DNA of 64,000 bases from Gammaproteobacteria bacterium (GTDB taxonomy: Bacteria; Pseudomonadota; Gammaproteobacteria; Steroidobacterales; Steroidobacteraceae), in contig JAJPKM010000013.1 in the NCBI GenBank assembly GCA_021323735.1, forward strand, positions 52,234 to 116,233, read 5' to 3'. Under the pieces are notes generated by a model. That model did no database searches. It was not told the origin of the DNA and was given only the letters and a program-made list of their open reading frames with translations. How positions within the stretch are numbered: the stretch's first letter is position 1; each line of letters begins with the position of its first letter. Made by a program: the position numbers and the translations under genes. Positions 17,479 through 26,688 of this stretch are shown in pieces.

Positions 17479-18303
17479 ATGCGCAGGCTGAAGCTCATCG
17501 GCATCGGGGCCGGCAATCCGGACTACATCACGATGCAGGCCGTCAATGCGCTCAAACAAGTGGACGTCATTTTTGTAACGGACAAGGGCGAAGACACGGC
17601 GGATCTGGTGCGTGCCCGCAAGGAGCTCTGCGAACGTTACATGCAGGCAAAGCCCCATCGAATCGTGGAGATCAAGGACCCTCGGCGAGACCGCTCCTCC
17701 GGCGGGTCCGGCGGGTCCGGTGGCTCCAGCTCCTCCGGCTCCTTGGGCGCCTACCGATCCGCGGTCGCGACGTGGCATGAGGAACGAGCTGCCCTCTATG
17801 AGCAGGTCATTCGAGAACAGTTATCCGAAAACGAATGCGGTGCGTTTCTCGTCTGGGGAGACCCATCCCTTTACGACAGCGCCCTTCGCATCATCGGTCA
17901 GGTCGCGGCGCTCAAAACGATGGAATTCGAGTGGGAGATCATTCCCGGAATCACCAGCATTCAGGCGCTCGCCGCGCGCCACCGAATTTCATTGAACGAA
18001 ATCGGCGCACCCATCCATATCACGACCGGACGGCGACTCCGCGACGAGCAGTCCGCAAACGGAATCGCCGACGGCATCAATGTGCTGGTATTGCTCGACG
18101 GTAACTGTGCATTCAACGAGCTCGCCGAAGACGATATCGACATCTACTGGGGCGCGTATCTGGGCACGCCGGATGAGATCTTGCTGTCCGGAAAACTCGA
18201 GGAACTGCGTGAGCGGATCGGTGAAGTGCGTGCCTCGGCTCGGAATCAAAAAGGATGGATCATGGACACTTATCTATTGCGCAAGCGTGGAGCGGCATCT
18301 TGA
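17479..18303 (+). CDS. cobF: Precorrin-6A synthase (deacetylating), C1-methyltransferase
   Basis: This 274-residue CobF removes the extruded acetyl group and methylates C1 of precorrin-5, a step specific to the P. denitrificans-type aerobic route. Motifs include LIGIGAGNPDYITMQAVNAL, FVTDKGEDTADL, LVWGDPSLYDSALRI, IPGITSIQALAARH and WGAYLGTPDEILLSG. Residues 76-95 hold a Gly/Ser-rich run (three GGS triplets from 9-bp repeats, then SSSS) between the conserved RIVEIKDP and YRSAVATWH blocks, probably a surface-loop insertion. GAAGG lies eight nt upstream of the ATG, and cobA ends four nt before it. cobT starts within its stop (TGATG). Confidence 0.95.
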   Translation: MRRLKLIGIGAGNPDYITMQAVNALKQVDVIFVTDKGEDTADLVRARKELCERYMQAKPHRIVEIKDPRRDRSSGGSGGSGGSSSSGSLGAYRSAVATWHEERAALYEQVIREQLSENECGAFLVWGDPSLYDSALRIIGQVAALKTMEFEWEIIPGITSIQALAARHRISLNEIGAPIHITTGRRLRDEQSANGIADGINVLVLLDGNCAFNELAEDDIDIYWGAYLGTPDEILLSGKLEELRERIGEVRASARNQKGWIMDTYLLRKRGAAS

Positions 18304-19367
18304 TGGCGGAGCAGCGTTCGCGCCGGCCGCGGTTCGACGCCATTCCGGGGGTCGACGAAGCGATCCGCACCGCGGCCTACCGGCGACTCGACATACTGAC
18401 GAAACCCCGCGGCGCTCTGGGGCGCCTCGAACCGCTGGCGGCGCAGATTTGCGCCATTCAAGGCACCTTGGGAATCCGCATAGTTCAACCGCTGGGCATC
18501 GTATTCGCCGCGGACCACGGTGCGGCAGAACGGGGTGTCAGCGCGTACCCTCGCGAGGTGACTACGCAGATGGTGGCCAATTTCCTGCACGGCGGCGCGG
18601 CGATCAGCGTGCTGGCAAAGCTGCAGGGCATCGAGCTTTGGATCGTGGATGCCGGCGTGGCGGGTGACTGCAGCGCTCATCCACGCCTGATCGAAGCGAA
18701 GATCCGCCGCGGAACACGCAATTTCATCGACGAGCCGGCGATGACGCCGCAGGAATGCTTGGACGCACTACAGCGCGGCCGCGCGGTGGTTGAGCGCGTG
18801 GCTACACCCGGCAGCAACACACTGGTCCTCGGCGAGATGGGAATCGGCAACACGGCAGCCGCGGCCCTGCTGATGCATGGGCTTACCGGGCGGGCACTCA
18901 TCGAGTGCGTCGGGCGCGGGACCGGCCTGGACGATGCGGGACTCGAGCGCAAGCGGCAGCTGTTGGAGCAGGCGCTCGAGCGGCGCCCCACGCCGCAAGA
19001 TCCGCTGGAATTGCTGACCGAATACGGCGGTTACGAAATTGCCATGCTCACCGGCGCGGTGATGGCAGGCGCCGCGCGCCGAGCGCTGATATTGGTGGAT
19101 GGATTCACGACCACCGTCGCGGTGGCGCTTGCGGCGAAAATAGATCCCGGGGTGCTGGATTATTGCGTATTCGGACATTGTTCCGCCGAGCATGCACACC
19201 GTGCCCTGCTGGATCATCTGCAAGTACGACCGTTGCTCGATCTCGAGATGCGGCTGGGCGAAGGCAGCGGCGCGGCAACGGCGCTATCCGTCGTGCGAAC
19301 GGCGGTAGCGCTGTTCACGGAGATGGCCACGTTCGAAGGTGCCGGGGTCAGCAATAGGGAGGCGTAA
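18303..19367 (+). CDS. cobT: Nicotinate-nucleotide--dimethylbenzimidazole phosphoribosyltransferase
   Basis: This 354-residue protein (Salmonella CobT, P. denitrificans CobU) activates the lower ligand base to alpha-ribazole phosphate. It shows LTKPRGALGRLEPLA, VFAADHGAAERGVSAYPREVTTQM, GEMGIGNTAAAALL, the GRGTGLDD stretch, LVDGFTTTVAVALA and the C-terminal RLGEGSGAATAL with the catalytic glutamate. The ATG overlaps the cobF stop by one base. The partner enzymes BluB, CobS and CobC follow immediately. Confidence 0.96.
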   Translation: MAEQRSRRPRFDAIPGVDEAIRTAAYRRLDILTKPRGALGRLEPLAAQICAIQGTLGIRIVQPLGIVFAADHGAAERGVSAYPREVTTQMVANFLHGGAAISVLAKLQGIELWIVDAGVAGDCSAHPRLIEAKIRRGTRNFIDEPAMTPQECLDALQRGRAVVERVATPGSNTLVLGEMGIGNTAAAALLMHGLTGRALIECVGRGTGLDDAGLERKRQLLEQALERRPTPQDPLELLTEYGGYEIAMLTGAVMAGAARRALILVDGFTTTVAVALAAKIDPGVLDYCVFGHCSAEHAHRALLDHLQVRPLLDLEMRLGEGSGAATALSVVRTAVALFTEMATFEGAGVSNREA

Positions 19368-19428
19368 CGAGCATGATTCAAACGGTGGCCGTATCGGGGA
19401 GGGAAACCGGATTGGATAGATATTTTTT

Positions 19429-20235
19429 ATGAAAAAGCAGGCCCTCCTGCTCCTGGTCGCGATTCAATTCCTGACCCGACTGCCGGTGCCGCATCTCGAC
19501 GGGTTTCAGAACAGTTGGCTGTCGGAATCGGCACGCTACTTTCCCATGGTCGGTGCGCTCGTGGGAGCGATCGGCGTCGGCGTATGGTGGCTCAGCGCAA
19601 TATTCTTCCCGCCGGCCGTCGCGATCGGCCTGATGATGAGCGCCACCTTGCTATTGACGGGTGCGTTGCACGAGGACGGCTTTGCCGACGTCTGCGACGG
19701 GTTCGGCGGCGGTAGAACGCGCGATGCCGTGCTCGCCATCATGAAGGACTCTCGAGTGGGCGCCTACGGCGCCATGGGAGTCGCCATGATGCTGGGCTTG
19801 AAGTGGGCGGTTTTGGTCTCTCTTCCCCATGCGACGTTGCCGGTAGTCGTCGTCGGAGCGCACATCGTCAGCCGCTGGTGCGCCATCGGGCTCGTTTGGC
19901 GAATGCAATACGTACGCACGGACGCAGATGCCAAATCAAAACCCCTTGCCGACAGTATGGGCGGCTGGAACTGGTTGTTGAGCGGCGCGCTGGGTACCAT
20001 CGCCCTGCTCCCGGCGTTGCCGTTCATCGATCCCGCGGCGCGGTTTCCATGGGTCCTGGTCCTGCTTGCCGCACTGGCATTTAGCTTGGTCGCCACGCTC
20101 TTGACAGCCGCCTACTTCAGATACCGAATAGGCGGCTACACGGGAGACTGCCTGGGCGCCGCGCAGCAACTGTCGGAACTCAGTTTTCTCCTGGCGACAT
20201 TGGGCGTGTCGACCGCGATTCATCCGAACGGATGA
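19429..20235 (+). CDS. cobS: Adenosylcobinamide-GDP ribazoletransferase (cobalamin synthase)
   Basis: This 268-residue polytopic membrane protein joins adenosylcobinamide-GDP to alpha-ribazole (phosphate). The family signature is AIQFLTRLPVP at the N-terminus, the metal-binding HEDGFADVCDGFGGG block, MKDSRVGAYGAMG and GYTGDCLGAAQQLSEL. Several hydrophobic helices are visible. A 61-nt gap separates it from cobT, the largest in this part of the operon; GGATTGGA before the ATG is only a weak ribosome binding site. The P. denitrificans name is CobV. Confidence 0.95.
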   Translation: MKKQALLLLVAIQFLTRLPVPHLDGFQNSWLSESARYFPMVGALVGAIGVGVWWLSAIFFPPAVAIGLMMSATLLLTGALHEDGFADVCDGFGGGRTRDAVLAIMKDSRVGAYGAMGVAMMLGLKWAVLVSLPHATLPVVVVGAHIVSRWCAIGLVWRMQYVRTDADAKSKPLADSMGGWNWLLSGALGTIALLPALPFIDPAARFPWVLVLLAALAFSLVATLLTAAYFRYRIGGYTGDCLGAAQQLSELSFLLATLGVSTAIHPNG

Positions 20236-20248
20236 TGGACATGCGCTG

Positions 20249-20791
20249 ATGCAGATTTATCTCGTGCGACATCCACCACCCATTGGGGTCGACGGCCTAT
20301 GCTATGGACGCCTGGAAGTGCCCGTGGACGAGCAAGCCATCGACGCAGCGGCCGAATCGGTCTTCGCGCGGATACCCGGCGCAGCGATCGAGAGCGCGCG
20401 CATCTATTCCAGCCCCTCTTCACGATGCATGGGGCTTGCTCGACGCATTGCGTCGCCGCGTGAACCTGCATCGACGGAAGCCTTGGCAGAGATGAGCTTC
20501 GGCGATTGGCAGGGCGCTCGATGGGATTCGATAGCGCGCGAGAAAATCGACGCCTGGGCGAGGGACACCTGGGGTTACCGGCCCGGCGGCGGGGAATCGG
20601 CGGCGATGGTTGCAACGCGTTGGGAACGCTGGGTGCATGATGTTCGCCGGATCGACAGCGGCATCGTCATTGCAGTAACCCACGCGGGCGTGATTCGCGT
20701 CGCGCTGGCCCGGTCGGCTCGCGGCAACGGCTCGGCCGGGCTCGAGACACATATACCGTTCGGATCGGTACATTGTCTGGACATCGGATGA
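20249..20791 (+). CDS. cobC: Alpha-ribazole phosphatase-like histidine phosphatase
   Basis: This 180-residue phosphoglycerate mutase-like protein begins IYLVRHPPP, with the phospho-accepting His of the RH motif. It has SSPSSRCMGLARRIA, the MSFGDWQG acid segment and AVTHAGVIRVALA, the second catalytic His. Position between cobS and bluB supports dephosphorylation of alpha-ribazole-5'-P or adenosylcobalamin-5'-P. Family members have overlapping specificity, so the substrate is inferred from context. It starts 13 nt after the cobS stop. Confidence 0.88.
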   Translation: MQIYLVRHPPPIGVDGLCYGRLEVPVDEQAIDAAAESVFARIPGAAIESARIYSSPSSRCMGLARRIASPREPASTEALAEMSFGDWQGARWDSIAREKIDAWARDTWGYRPGGGESAAMVATRWERWVHDVRRIDSGIVIAVTHAGVIRVALARSARGNGSAGLETHIPFGSVHCLDIG

Positions 20792-20822
20792 CGTTTGAGT
20801 TTGCTCCAATGAGGCGACAACG

Positions 20823-21521
20823 ATGAATGAAGGTAAATCCGTTTCTGGCAGGCACCTCGGTGGGCATGATTTTAGTCCTCAAGAAATAGCGGCGGTATAT
20901 CGCGCGATGGCGATGCGGCGCGACATGCGCCATTTCCTGTCCGATCCACTCGACGATGCGTTGCTTGCGCGCCTACTGGGCGCGGCGCATATGGCGCCTA
21001 GCGTCGGGCTCATGCAGCCGTGGCGCTTCATCCGCGTGCGTGATCCGGGGCTGCGCACGCGCATTCACGCCCTGGTGGAGGCGGAACGCGTCAAGACCGC
21101 CCAGGCGCTGGCGGAGCGTGAGGATGAGTTCATGCGCCTCAAGGTCGAGGGCATTCTCGAGTGCGGCGAGGTGCTGGTGGCTGCGCTGGCGGACGGTCGC
21201 GAAGCTCATGTCTTCGGACGGCGGACCATGCCTGAAATGGATTTGGCCTCGGTGGCGTGTGCCATACAGAATCTCTGGCTGGCCGCTCGCGCAGAAAACG
21301 TGGGCATGGGGTGGGTGTCCTTGTTCGATCCCGAGGCCCTGCGGCTGTTGCTCAAGATGCCGGAAGGCAGCCGGCCGGTAGCAGTTCTCTGTTTGGGGTA
21401 CGTGCCGGCCTTCTATGAAAGCCCGATGCTCGAGGAGGTCAAGTGGGCTCAGCGTTTTGCGCTGGAGAGCATGCTGCACGTCGACTACTGGAGCGAAGGT
21501 GCGGCGCCGATGCCGGCTTGA
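20823..21521 (+). CDS. bluB: 5,6-dimethylbenzimidazole synthase
   Basis: This 232-residue flavin-destructase of the nitroreductase fold converts FMNH2 plus O2 to dimethylbenzimidazole, the lower ligand. BluB hallmarks are YRAMAMRRDMRHF, AAHMAPSVGLMQPWRFI, MDLASVACAIQNLWLAARAENVGMGWVSLFDP and LCLGYVPAFYESPMLE. GAGG lies seven nt upstream of the ATG. Its oxygen dependence agrees with the aerobic corrin route encoded upstream, and it is the last cob gene in the window. Confidence 0.95.
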   Translation: MNEGKSVSGRHLGGHDFSPQEIAAVYRAMAMRRDMRHFLSDPLDDALLARLLGAAHMAPSVGLMQPWRFIRVRDPGLRTRIHALVEAERVKTAQALAEREDEFMRLKVEGILECGEVLVAALADGREAHVFGRRTMPEMDLASVACAIQNLWLAARAENVGMGWVSLFDPEALRLLLKMPEGSRPVAVLCLGYVPAFYESPMLEEVKWAQRFALESMLHVDYWSEGAAPMPA

Positions 21522-21608
21522 CTCACGCGCAGTCCCGGGCAGCGCGTGACACCTAATTCTTGATACAGTCATCGATTGACACCCTACACTCCCCGAGGCT
21601 CAAATCCC

Positions 21609-24494
21609 GTGCGTAGCCTGTTTGTAACAAAAATATGCGCCTGCCCGCGGCGCGTGGCGCTGCTCGCCGCCCTGACATTGCTGGGCAACGCGGTGGGCGC
21701 GCAAGACTCGAGCGCGGCGCTGGATCTTCCCACCAGCAAACAGCTGATTGCGCCGATCCCCGGGAATCCCCAGCGCACCAACAGTCTGCCGATGTCCTTG
21801 GCAGTCTCTCCCGATCATCGCTGGGTGGCGTCGTTGAACGCAGGCTTCGGCACCTTCGAATCGGGCTACATGCAGTCGATCGGGGTCCTCGATGCGCAGA
21901 GTGGAAACGTCCGGGATTTCCCCGACACGCGCACGTTGATCGGTGCGAAGCAAACGTTTTTCTCAGGCATCGTGTTCAGTGCGGACGGCACCAAGCTGTA
22001 TGCCAGTCTCGCCTCTTCCAGCGATCCGGAGGGCGGCGGCCAGAAAACAGACAATGGCATCGTGGTGTACCGGTTTGCGAACGGCGTGCCCACGGCCGAT
22101 AGATTTCTACGCCTGCCTCCGGTAACACTTGGGGAAGGACGTCATTCCAGCCTGTCCGGCCGCGACGACCATACCGTCAGTCCCTTTCCGGCGGCATTGG
22201 CCGTGGTACCAGGTAAACCCGAGCGGCTGCTGGTGGCGGAGAATCTGTCCGACACGGTTGCCCTACTGGACGCGGCTTCGGGAGCCATCGTGCGGCGCTT
22301 CGACCTGTCGTGGAGCGAGAATGTGCCCGCGACCTACCCCATCGCATTGGCCGTCACCCAGAATGGCCGGCGCGCGTTCGTCGCGCTGTGGAATGTCAGC
22401 GAGGTGGTGGAACTGGATCTCGTGAGCGGCGCGATTGGGCCGCATGTGAGCCTGCTGAAGCCCAGCTCGCCTACCGCGCCCGGGACACATCCGAGCGCGC
22501 TGGTGCTGGATGAGCGCGCGGGCATGCTGTATGCGGCACTATCGAACCGCGACGCCGTAGCTGCGATCGACATCGGCCAGAACCATGCAACCGGCCAAGG
22601 TAAGCTCGAAGTCAGGGGCTATTTCGACACGCGCCTGCCGGGGCAAAGCTACTTCGGGGCCGAGCCCGGCGCGCTCGCGTTGAATCAGGACGGCTCGCGG
22701 TTGTACGCGGCGAACTTAGGATCGGATGCGGTGGCGGTCCTCGATCCGCGCCGGCTGCTCGGCCAGCCTAGGGCCAAGGGCATGGTGGAACCCATCGGGT
22801 TCGTGCCCACCGAATTGATGCCGATGGCGCTGGCATCCATGGGCCGCACGCTGTACGTCGCCAGCGCCAAGGGCAGAGGAACGGGCCCAAACAACATGGA
22901 CCCTCGCCCCACTGAGGCGACCAAGAACTACCCGCTGATGAAGCGCGGCTTTACCTATGCGCCCACCCTGTTGTACGGCTCCTTGGCCACGCTCGATCAA
23001 ACGGCGGTGGAGTCCGCGCTCAAGGCGTCGACGGCGGTCGTGCTCGAATCGAACCGCATGAAGGCCGCCCGGGAAGCGATTCATTTTGCCGGCGGCGGCA
23101 ACCCGATCAAGCATGTGATCTACATCTTGAAGGAGAACCGCACCTACGATCAGGTGCTCGGCGATCTGGCGAAAGACGGCAAGCGTGTCGGCAATGGGGA
23201 TCCGTCGCTCACGATGTATGGGACTGCCATCACGCCGAATCAGCACCGGTTGGCGCTGCAATTCGGCGTGCTCGACAATTTCTTCGACTCCGGCGAAGTG
23301 TCCGGCGACGGTCATGTGTGGTCCATGGCAGGGATCGGCACGGATTTCGTCGAGAAAACTTGGCAGCTGCACTATCGCAGCAAACAGCGCACCTATGATT
23401 ACGAGGGCATGGTGGCCGACGGCTACCCTCTGCTGCAGCACATTCCCGATATTGCCGAACCGTCCAGCGGTTACCTGTGGACGAACTTCGCAGCGCACGG
23501 CAAGACGGTCTACCACTTCGCCGAGTACATCTCGTCCATCTTCTGCGACGACGATAAATTGCCGAAGCGGACTCAAGATCCGCAGCTCGGCGCCATGTCG
23601 GGCGGCGTTGCACATTGCGCTTCCCCGATGATCAAGCCGGGCGAGGCTATTCCGGAGGAATGGGGCGGCGGCAAGAACTTGTGGCCGTGGGCGATTCCAC
23701 GATTGGCCGGCAACATCGCCACGAAGCCGGAACTCGTGGGGCACTTTGCGCCGGAATCGCCGGACTTCAACCTGCGCGTGCCCGATCAGATCCGCGTCAA
23801 TGTATTTATTCGCCACCTGCAGCAATGGATGCAGGATCGCGCCGCGGGCAATGACACCATGCCGAACTATATCCAATTGCGGCTGCCGAATGACCACACC
23901 GAAGGGACCAAGGTGGGCGGTCCGACGCCAAAATCATCTGTCGCCGACAATGACCTGGCCGTTGGCCGTGTCGTCGAAGCCATATCGCACTCGCCATTCT
24001 GGAACGACACCGCGATTCTGATATTGGAAGACGATGCGCAAAACGGCGGTGATCATGTAGATGCGCACCGCTCGCTGGCCCTGTTGGTGAGCAAGTATGC
24101 GCCGCATCCGAAAACCGGCGAGGCCGCCGTGGTGGATAGCCGATTCTATTCGACCGTGAGCATGTTGCGCACCATGGAGACTCTGCTGCAAGTGCCGCCG
24201 ATGAACAACAACGATGCGCTGTGTTCACTGATCTCGACACCATTTACCGGGCCGGGCGATCAACCGCCCTTCGCGGCGGACCTGTCGAATCGCGACAATG
24301 GCTTGATCTACACGGCCAACGCAGCGGATGCACCCGGCGCAGCGCTGTCCGAAAAAATGGACTTTCGGCATGCGGACCGCGCGGACCCGAGCAAACTCAA
24401 TCTGATTCTTTGGCAGGATGCCATGGGCGGTGCGCAGCCGCCGGCCATGCTGAAGGTCAAGTACAAGAAGAAGATGAAGGATGACGACGACTAG
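21609..24494 (+). CDS. Exported YncE-like beta-propeller / phosphoesterase fusion
   Basis: This protein of about 961 residues starts with a signal peptide (Arg-rich start, hydrophobic core ALLAALTLLGNAVGA). An N-terminal beta-propeller with YncE/YVTN-type repeats (about residues 40-440; LAVSPDHRWVASL, GSRLYAANLGSDAVAVLD) precedes an alkaline-phosphatase-superfamily phosphoesterase domain (about 510-900; HVIYILKENRTYDQVLGD, GDGHVWSMAGIGTDF, LEDDAQNGGDHVDAHR). The fused architecture is known in environmental proteobacteria but the substrate is not. I chose the GTG at 21609, preceded by GAGG; the open frame reaches a TTG at 21576. The C-terminus ends in a Lys/Asp tail. It is separated from bluB by 87 nt. 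Confidence 0.85.
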   Translation: MRSLFVTKICACPRRVALLAALTLLGNAVGAQDSSAALDLPTSKQLIAPIPGNPQRTNSLPMSLAVSPDHRWVASLNAGFGTFESGYMQSIGVLDAQSGNVRDFPDTRTLIGAKQTFFSGIVFSADGTKLYASLASSSDPEGGGQKTDNGIVVYRFANGVPTADRFLRLPPVTLGEGRHSSLSGRDDHTVSPFPAALAVVPGKPERLLVAENLSDTVALLDAASGAIVRRFDLSWSENVPATYPIALAVTQNGRRAFVALWNVSEVVELDLVSGAIGPHVSLLKPSSPTAPGTHPSALVLDERAGMLYAALSNRDAVAAIDIGQNHATGQGKLEVRGYFDTRLPGQSYFGAEPGALALNQDGSRLYAANLGSDAVAVLDPRRLLGQPRAKGMVEPIGFVPTELMPMALASMGRTLYVASAKGRGTGPNNMDPRPTEATKNYPLMKRGFTYAPTLLYGSLATLDQTAVESALKASTAVVLESNRMKAAREAIHFAGGGNPIKHVIYILKENRTYDQVLGDLAKDGKRVGNGDPSLTMYGTAITPNQHRLALQFGVLDNFFDSGEVSGDGHVWSMAGIGTDFVEKTWQLHYRSKQRTYDYEGMVADGYPLLQHIPDIAEPSSGYLWTNFAAHGKTVYHFAEYISSIFCDDDKLPKRTQDPQLGAMSGGVAHCASPMIKPGEAIPEEWGGGKNLWPWAIPRLAGNIATKPELVGHFAPESPDFNLRVPDQIRVNVFIRHLQQWMQDRAAGNDTMPNYIQLRLPNDHTEGTKVGGPTPKSSVADNDLAVGRVVEAISHSPFWNDTAILILEDDAQNGGDHVDAHRSLALLVSKYAPHPKTGEAAVVDSRFYSTVSMLRTMETLLQVPPMNNNDALCSLISTPFTGPGDQPPFAADLSNRDNGLIYTANAADAPGAALSEKMDFRHADRADPSKLNLILWQDAMGGAQPPAMLKVKYKKKMKDDDD

Positions 24495-24699
24495 GCTCCG
24501 ACACGCAGGCGCGCCAAGAAAAACGTAAAAAATACAATTCGCGCGAGGCGACGGAGTTCACATGACCGTGCCTGCGTATGTTGGATGCCGTACAGACGCC
24601 TGAATTTTCAGGCCTCATAGTCCGCGGGCCGTTTTACATTCAGTGTGAGATATCTCCAGGACGGCGATTTATTTCCCACCAAGGACCAGAGGGACGCAC

Positions 24700-26661
24700 A
24701 TGAATATCACTGAGAGTCGCCCCCTATGGACGTGGCTGATCGCGGCGACGCTGGCAACATGGATCGCAGGCTGCGGGCAAGATCGAATTCTCGGCGGCAC
24801 TGGAATCGCGGGTCTCATACCCGCGGTAATCGCCGAGACGCCGTTGAACGGTGCGACCGGCGTCCTGGTCAGCACCTCCTCTATCACCGCAACCCTGAAT
24901 GAGCCGGTCGCTCCGATCACGGGTACGGCCAGCATGACGCTGACGTGCGCAGCGCCGTGCGTGAATGCCACGGGAGTGGTGAGCCTAGACGCGACCCATA
25001 CCATCGCCACGTTCACGCTTACCCCCGGAACCACGCTGTCCACGGCCACGCTTTATACCGGAACCATCGCCGGCGCCACGAGTCTTGCCGGCGGCATCGC
25101 GATGGTGGGTCCCTTCACCTGGCAATTTACGACCGTGGGGGCCGCAGCGGACCTTACCCGGCCTCGCGTGTCGATGACCAATCCGGCGACCACAACTCCG
25201 GGACCGACGCCAGGTGTGCCCGGCAATACCGCGATTACTGCGATTTTCACCAAGGACATGGCGCCGGCCACGATCATCGGCACCAGCTTTACCGTGACCT
25301 GCGCGTCCCCTTGCGTCGCACCTGCCGGCAGCGTGAAGTACTCCGCCAGCACCAGAACCGCGGTGTTTACGCCGGCCGCGAATTTCGTTTTGGGCGATAC
25401 CTATACGGCCACACTGACCACGGCGATAACGGATCTGGCGGGCAATGCGCTCGCGGGCAATCAGGCGCCCTTGCCTGCGGCCAGCAGCTACGTGTGGACC
25501 TTCATCGCGGCCGCTCCCAGCCCCACCGGAAATGTGTCGGTGCTCTCGACGAACCCCGCAGCCAATGCAACGGGCGTTTGTCCGACCGCGGGCATCAATG
25601 CCAGTTTCACGGTGCCATCCGGCTTGCGTATGGATCCCACGACGCTGACGACCACGACATTCACCGTGGTTGGGCCTGCGCCTGCCTCCACCCCAGTCAT
25701 CGCGGCGTCAGTCGCTCTCGACCCCGCCACCGGACATATCGCGACCTTTACGCCGCAGACCGCGCTGACCGGGGGCCTCTCTTATACGGCTACGATCGAA
25801 GGCGGCGCCAACGGGGTGAAGGACTTGGCCGTTCCGGCCAATACCATGCTCAGCAACTTCACCTGGAACTTTACCGCGGCGGCGACAGCGGCCGCGTGTC
25901 CCGTGCCCATCGCTCTCGCGTCGGCAGCACCCTTTGGTACCTTCGGCGGTTCTGCCGGAACGACGAATTCTGGAATTCTGACGGTGATCAACGGCAACAT
26001 CGGCACCACTGCGGTCTCCACCTTGGTCACGGGATTTCATGATACCGGCGTGGGTTGCACTTACACGGAGGTTTTAGGTGCCGACGTCGGCGCCGTCAAT
26101 GGATTGATTTTTACCGCGCCTCCGCCCCCGACGGTCAGCTGTCCCAATGAAGGAACCGCCGCCACGGCCGCGATCGCCATGCAGGCGTTGGCCGACGCGC
26201 GGACGGCATATAACGCTTTGGTGGCCCGAGCCGCGGGGCCCGACCCCGGCGCCGGCAATCTCGCTAACCTGGTACTGGTTCCCGGCGATTACACCGCAGC
26301 GGCCGGCACATTCAAGATTCAAGGCGGAGACCTGACGCTCGATGCGCGCGGCGATGCCAATGCAGTCTGGGTGTTCCAGATGGCGACCACGCTCACCGTG
26401 GGCGGCCCGGGTGTCGCGTTTCCCCAGAGCGTGCTTCTCGTCAACGGCGCGCAGGCAAAAAATGTCTTCTGGCAAGTTGGGAGCGCCGCGACGATCAATG
26501 CCGCAGGCGGCGGAACGATGGTGGGTACCATCATCTCGCAGGCTGGAGCCGCGTTCTCGACCGTGGGCAATACCGCCATCGTGACCCTGGACGGCAGAGT
26601 CCTGTCCTTGGGCGCCTCGGTCACGCTGGTGGACACGGTCATCAATGTCCCTGGCCCATAA
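24700..26661 (+). CDS. Lipoprotein with three bacterial Ig-like (Big_5) domains and a DUF3494 ice-binding-type domain
   Basis: This 653-residue protein has a signal peptide with lipobox WIAGC (C25). Three SbsA-type Ig-like repeats follow at about 40-135, 155-260 and 275-395; each ends in an aromatic strand such as FTWQFTTVG, YVWTFIAA or FTWNFTAA. The C-terminal half (about 405-650) matches the DUF3494 beta-solenoid of ice-binding proteins: FGGSAGTTNSG, INGNIGTTAVSTLVTGF, VLVPGDYTAAAGTFKIQGGDLTLDARGDANAVWVFQ and NVFWQVGSAATINAAGGGTMVGTIIS-like sequence. Known members bind ice or act as adhesins; which applies here is unknown. An AGAGGG Shine-Dalgarno lies six nt before the ATG. The OmpA-type gene follows 27 nt downstream. 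Confidence 0.88.
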   Translation: MNITESRPLWTWLIAATLATWIAGCGQDRILGGTGIAGLIPAVIAETPLNGATGVLVSTSSITATLNEPVAPITGTASMTLTCAAPCVNATGVVSLDATHTIATFTLTPGTTLSTATLYTGTIAGATSLAGGIAMVGPFTWQFTTVGAAADLTRPRVSMTNPATTTPGPTPGVPGNTAITAIFTKDMAPATIIGTSFTVTCASPCVAPAGSVKYSASTRTAVFTPAANFVLGDTYTATLTTAITDLAGNALAGNQAPLPAASSYVWTFIAAAPSPTGNVSVLSTNPAANATGVCPTAGINASFTVPSGLRMDPTTLTTTTFTVVGPAPASTPVIAASVALDPATGHIATFTPQTALTGGLSYTATIEGGANGVKDLAVPANTMLSNFTWNFTAAATAAACPVPIALASAAPFGTFGGSAGTTNSGILTVINGNIGTTAVSTLVTGFHDTGVGCTYTEVLGADVGAVNGLIFTAPPPPTVSCPNEGTAATAAIAMQALADARTAYNALVARAAGPDPGAGNLANLVLVPGDYTAAAGTFKIQGGDLTLDARGDANAVWVFQMATTLTVGGPGVAFPQSVLLVNGAQAKNVFWQVGSAATINAAGGGTMVGTIISQAGAAFSTVGNTAIVTLDGRVLSLGASVTLVDTVINVPGP

Positions 26662-26688
26662 GGTTTCAGAACTCTCATGGAGCGACGC

